Assembly: GCA_045130235.1 (NCBI GenBank)
Contig: JBGUPJ010000036.1
Span: 117,454 to 181,453 of the forward strand
DNA length: 64,000 nt
Reading direction: 5' to 3'
Source: UBA1756 sp045130235
Lineage (GTDB): Bacteria; Bacteroidota; Bacteroidia; Bacteroidales; WCHB1-69
How positions within the stretch are numbered: position 1 is the first letter of the stretch; every line of letters starts with the position of its first letter. This document shows positions 61,735 through 64,000 of this stretch, piece after piece. The notes under the pieces were generated by a model, which did not search any database, was not told where the DNA came from, and worked only from the letters and a program-made list of their open reading frames with translations. The position numbers were made by a program, and so were the translations under genes.

Positions 61735-62766
61735 ATGAAGAAACTGAAAATATTTGTTCTCACGCTCCTCTCCGTCACGATGGGACTGTCGCTCAACGGA
61801 CAGACCATCATAGACTTGAGGTTGAATGAGGTTCTTACTAACAATGTCAACTCCTGTGAAGATGAGTATGGCAACCATCCGGCATGGTTCGAGGTGTTCA
61901 ACACCTCCTACAACACCGTCAACATTGGCGGCTGTTTCGTGACCAACGACACCACCGGGCTGGCAGCGGCTCAGTCGGGCGACAAGGCGGCTCTCGATGA
62001 ATTTAAAACGAGTTGCTACCATATTCCGGCTGGCGATCCCGCCACCTTCATCTACCAAAGAAGCTGCGTCCTGTTCTACATGGACGGACAGCCCACACTC
62101 GGAACATTCCACGTCAGCTTCACTGAAGAGAATACTCGTTACATCGCCCTCATCGGCTCCGATGGCAAGACGCTCATCGACCTTGTGACCATTCCCAAGC
62201 TCAATGCCGACCAATCATTCGGTTGCGAGGAGGATGGTAAGGTGGCCGAAAACCGCGACAATTCCATTTTTGCAAAGAAAAACAATGCCGACAAGCGTAA
62301 GGTTTTGAAAGATGCCACTCCCGGTTCCAACAACAAGGTGCTTTCGGGAGAAGGCAAGGCTGACAAACTGGCCAAGAACGACCCGCACGGTTGGCAGATG
62401 GCGCTGATGTCCATGACCATCGTGTTCTCGGTGCTCGCCATCATCTTCTTGGTATTGAAGATTTTCGGATGGTTCTCCAAGAAAGAAGCTGAGAAAAAAG
62501 CCAACAAAGAAGCCAAGAAAGCACAGCAGCCCGCCAAGAAGGTTTCTGGCGGACAGCCCACCGAAGAGGAGCTTGCCGCTATTGCGTTGGCCATCCACCA
62601 CTCGTGTCCCGATGCCGGTGAAGAGGAAATCGCGGCCATCGCACTTGCGCTTTATCTCTACCTCGACACGCAGCACGATCAGGAGAGCGAGGTCATCACC
62701 TTCAACACCCAATCGAATATGCACTGGGGACAGAAGCAGTTCAACTTCAAGCAAGACCCAAGATAA
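61735..62766 (+). CDS. OadG-like subunit with N-terminal lamin-tail-like domain
   Basis: A 343-residue protein. A signal peptide (MKKLKIFVLTLLSVTMGLSLNGQ) leads to an extracytoplasmic domain resembling the lamin-tail domain (LRLNEVLTNN, AWFEVFNTSYNTVNIGGCFVTND, about 28-200). One membrane segment (about 223-247) is followed by a cytosolic Lys/Ala-rich linker and an OadG-type C-terminal region (GGQPTEEELAAIALAIHHSCP). OadG gamma subunits hold sodium-pumping decarboxylases together and are normally under 120 residues without the N-terminal domain. Between mmdA and the biotin carrier, 18 and 47 nt away. Confidence 0.82.
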   Translation: MKKLKIFVLTLLSVTMGLSLNGQTIIDLRLNEVLTNNVNSCEDEYGNHPAWFEVFNTSYNTVNIGGCFVTNDTTGLAAAQSGDKAALDEFKTSCYHIPAGDPATFIYQRSCVLFYMDGQPTLGTFHVSFTEENTRYIALIGSDGKTLIDLVTIPKLNADQSFGCEEDGKVAENRDNSIFAKKNNADKRKVLKDATPGSNNKVLSGEGKADKLAKNDPHGWQMALMSMTIVFSVLAIIFLVLKIFGWFSKKEAEKKANKEAKKAQQPAKKVSGGQPTEEELAAIALAIHHSCPDAGEEEIAAIALALYLYLDTQHDQESEVITFNTQSNMHWGQKQFNFKQDPR

Positions 62767-62813
62767 TCTTCAAATCTTCAAATTTTCGAATAACAATTAA
62801 CAATCAAGATATT

Positions 62814-63275
62814 ATGAAAAATTACAAATTCAAGATCAATGGCAATGACTATTCTGTCGATATTGTAAATATTGAAGAAAACAAGGCTCAAGTGGAGGTT
62901 AACGGCAAACCATTTGAGGTGGAGATGGACATGACCGGCATCAAGGTTCCGGTAGCTCCGAAGGCTGCTCCCGTAGCTGCTGCTGTTGCCGCTGCACCTG
63001 TTGCCGCTGCCGCTCCGGCTGCTGCACCTGCCGCTGCTCCTGCTCCCGCCGCTGGTGGCGCTGGCACTCCCGTCAAATCACCCCTGCCGGGTACCGTGCT
63101 CAACATCATGGTACGCGAGGGCGACACCGTGACCGCCGGACAGCACCTCATCCTGCTGGAGGCCATGAAGATGGAGAACAACATCGACGCTCCCAAGGCT
63201 GGCCGCGTGACCAACATCCGCGTGAAAGACCGCGACGCCGTGATGGAAGGCGACCTCCTGCTCACCATCGAGTAG
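62814..63275 (+). CDS. mmdC: Biotin carboxyl carrier subunit
   Basis: A 153-residue cytoplasmic protein. A short N-terminal domain (MKNYKFKINGNDYSVDIVNIEENKAQVEVNG, here only named in part) is followed by an Ala/Pro-rich flexible linker (about 46-84) and a biotinyl domain with the biotinylation motif EAMKMEN, Lys119. It carries CO2 between the carboxyltransferase and its partner. The terminator directly after it closes the operon. Confidence 0.95.
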   Translation: MKNYKFKINGNDYSVDIVNIEENKAQVEVNGKPFEVEMDMTGIKVPVAPKAAPVAAAVAAAPVAAAAPAAAPAAAPAPAAGGAGTPVKSPLPGTVLNIMVREGDTVTAGQHLILLEAMKMENNIDAPKAGRVTNIRVKDRDAVMEGDLLLTIE

Positions 63276-63293
63276 TCGGACTTTCCCATTCGC

Positions 63294-63337
63294 CAACAAA
63301 AAAAGCCAAGGGCATTTTGCTCTTGGCTTTTTTGTTG
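63294..63337. terminator. Bidirectional terminator between mmdC and the Rpn gene
   Basis: Long arms (63294-63310 and 63322-63337) with core GCCAAG/CTTGGC and flanking A and T runs. Confidence 0.9.
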
Positions 63338-63354
63338 TGAAGTAGAGGGGGAGA

Positions 63355-64000
63355 TTAGCCTTTCATATCCAACACCTGTTGCTCACTCAAACCAGTAGCT
63401 TTGACGATGTCAGAAATAGAGACCCCCAATTCCCGTAATTTACGCGCCGCCATGAGGAGAGCCTCTCTACCTTCTGCTCTACCTTCTGCTCTACCTTCTG
63501 CTCTACCTTCTTCCCTACCCTCAGCACGGGCACATGACATAGCATCCTGCACGTCCTCGTATTCCAATACACTCTTTTCGTAATTTGCTTTTTCCATGGT
63601 ATCCAATTTTGATATTCTGCATTCATCCATCAACTCCTGGAAGAACTCGGACTGTCCAGCATAGTCGCTGTCATCCATATACGGCATCTCCTTCAGCAAC
63701 TTGAGCCATATCCGCATCTCTTCCGTCATCTCCGTCTGTTGCGCCGCAAAATTACGCAAATTAATGTAAAATATCGCCACTTTGTTCGTTAAAATGCGAT
63801 TTTTTTGATCTACCAAGCGTATGACCTGATAACATTCACCTGATTGGGCATACTCAGTCAGTTCAAAATCCAGCAGGTTGACCGAATAAGTCGGAAGAAT
63901 CCGGTAGCTGGAACCGCCCTTGCGCACCCTTTCGCTGATGGCCCGCGACAGATAGAACACCGAGCGATCGGCATACTCGGTCTGCTTGGCGCGCTGCATC
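63355..64000 (-). CDS. Rpn family nuclease, C-terminal part (cut by window edge)
   Basis: At least 215 codons; the 5' end lies beyond the right edge. It matches the Rpn protein at 53417 over the same region (YADRSVFYLSRAIS, LPTYSVNLLDFELTEY, MDDSDYAGQSEFFQELMDECRISKLDTMEK). The catalytic Asp lies outside; the window begins just after the Glu of the EMQ box (MQRA). A stretch of EGRA repeats (AEGREEGRAEGRAEGR) comes from 12-bp DNA repeats at 63469-63516. Confidence 0.9.
   Translation of the reverse strand, partial: MQRAKQTEYADRSVFYLSRAISERVRKGGSSYRILPTYSVNLLDFELTEYAQSGECYQVIRLVDQKNRILTNKVAIFYINLRNFAAQQTEMTEEMRIWLKLLKEMPYMDDSDYAGQSEFFQELMDECRISKLDTMEKANYEKSVLEYEDVQDAMSCARAEGREEGRAEGRAEGRAEGREALLMAARKLRELGVSISDIVKATGLSEQQVLDMKG
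63469..63516. repeat. In-frame 12-bp tandem repeat in the Rpn gene
   Basis: Four units of ACCTTCTGCTCT (the last diverged). On the coding strand they give the EGRA repeat. Units are multiples of three, so length changes keep the frame. Confidence 0.9.

Overview
This 64 kb window reads as the chromosome of an anaerobic Bacteroidales (Bacteroidota) bacterium that lives with a host or on glycoprotein-rich material. The evidence is convergent. Nearly every transcription unit starts with a TAnnTTTG -7 box, Shine-Dalgarno sequences are mostly absent, and there are several secreted proteins with type IX secretion (T9SS) sorting domains. Bacteroidota-style genes include fused SecDF, S16 with a long acidic tail, BatA-type proteins and FISUMP-domain proteins. 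Strict anaerobe chemistry is present as [FeFe]-hydrogenase genes, HydG and a methylmalonyl-CoA decarboxylase locus. No prophage, CRISPR array, rRNA operon or classical insertion sequence is visible. One tRNA (Arg, ACG) is present.

Layout. 1-1068: 5' part of secDF (minus), running off the left edge. 1297-7126: an MFS transporter, then an M16 peptidase, a lipoprotein and a sugar-kinase/RapZ fusion. 7131-10415: an AraC regulator divergent from a secreted clan GH-A glycosidase and a small tyrosine phosphatase. 10461-17557: pgk and a 1942-residue alpha-2-macroglobulin (minus). 17658-20621: an iron-type alcohol dehydrogenase and a PNGase F-like deglycosylase. 20727-27434: an envelope operon of two PPIase/SurA-like proteins, signal peptidase I, a YfcC-type transporter and an outer-membrane barrel. 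28481-30628: a DRTGG / HATPase / [FeFe]-hydrogenase-like cassette. 31427-38492 (minus): TonB, a serine hydrolase, and a pepD / BatA / lipoprotein / nucleoside phosphorylase run. 38753-40560 (minus): hydG with its TM1266-type regulator. 42395-43703: a DUF3990/HTH toxin-antitoxin-like pair behind a near-perfect palindrome. 43803-51625: ettA, a gingipain-like protease and hemW. 51771-57706: secreted and FISUMP proteins with an Rpn nuclease gene between them. 57773-58458: rpsP and tRNA-Arg. 58859-59973: a split chromate transporter. 60157-63275: methylmalonyl-CoA decarboxylase alpha, gamma-like and biotin subunits. 63355-64000: a second, partial Rpn gene.

The less ordinary signals are these. (1) Three secreted proteins carry a T9SS-CTD-like module just behind the signal peptide instead of at the C terminus. 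(2) A dispersed palindromic element, usually coupled to a TTTTCAATT-type repeat tract, sits at the 3' ends of three genes, and one copy has been captured and tandemly expanded inside the glycosidase gene. (3) An ADP-ribosyltransferase-like toxin candidate and HTH partner lie behind a 24-bp operator-like palindrome. (4) The alpha-2-macroglobulin has lost the thioester Glu-Gln. (5) The decarboxylase locus ends at a terminator and an Rpn gene with no membrane beta subunit in the window.

All calls come from reading the sequence; no database search was run.
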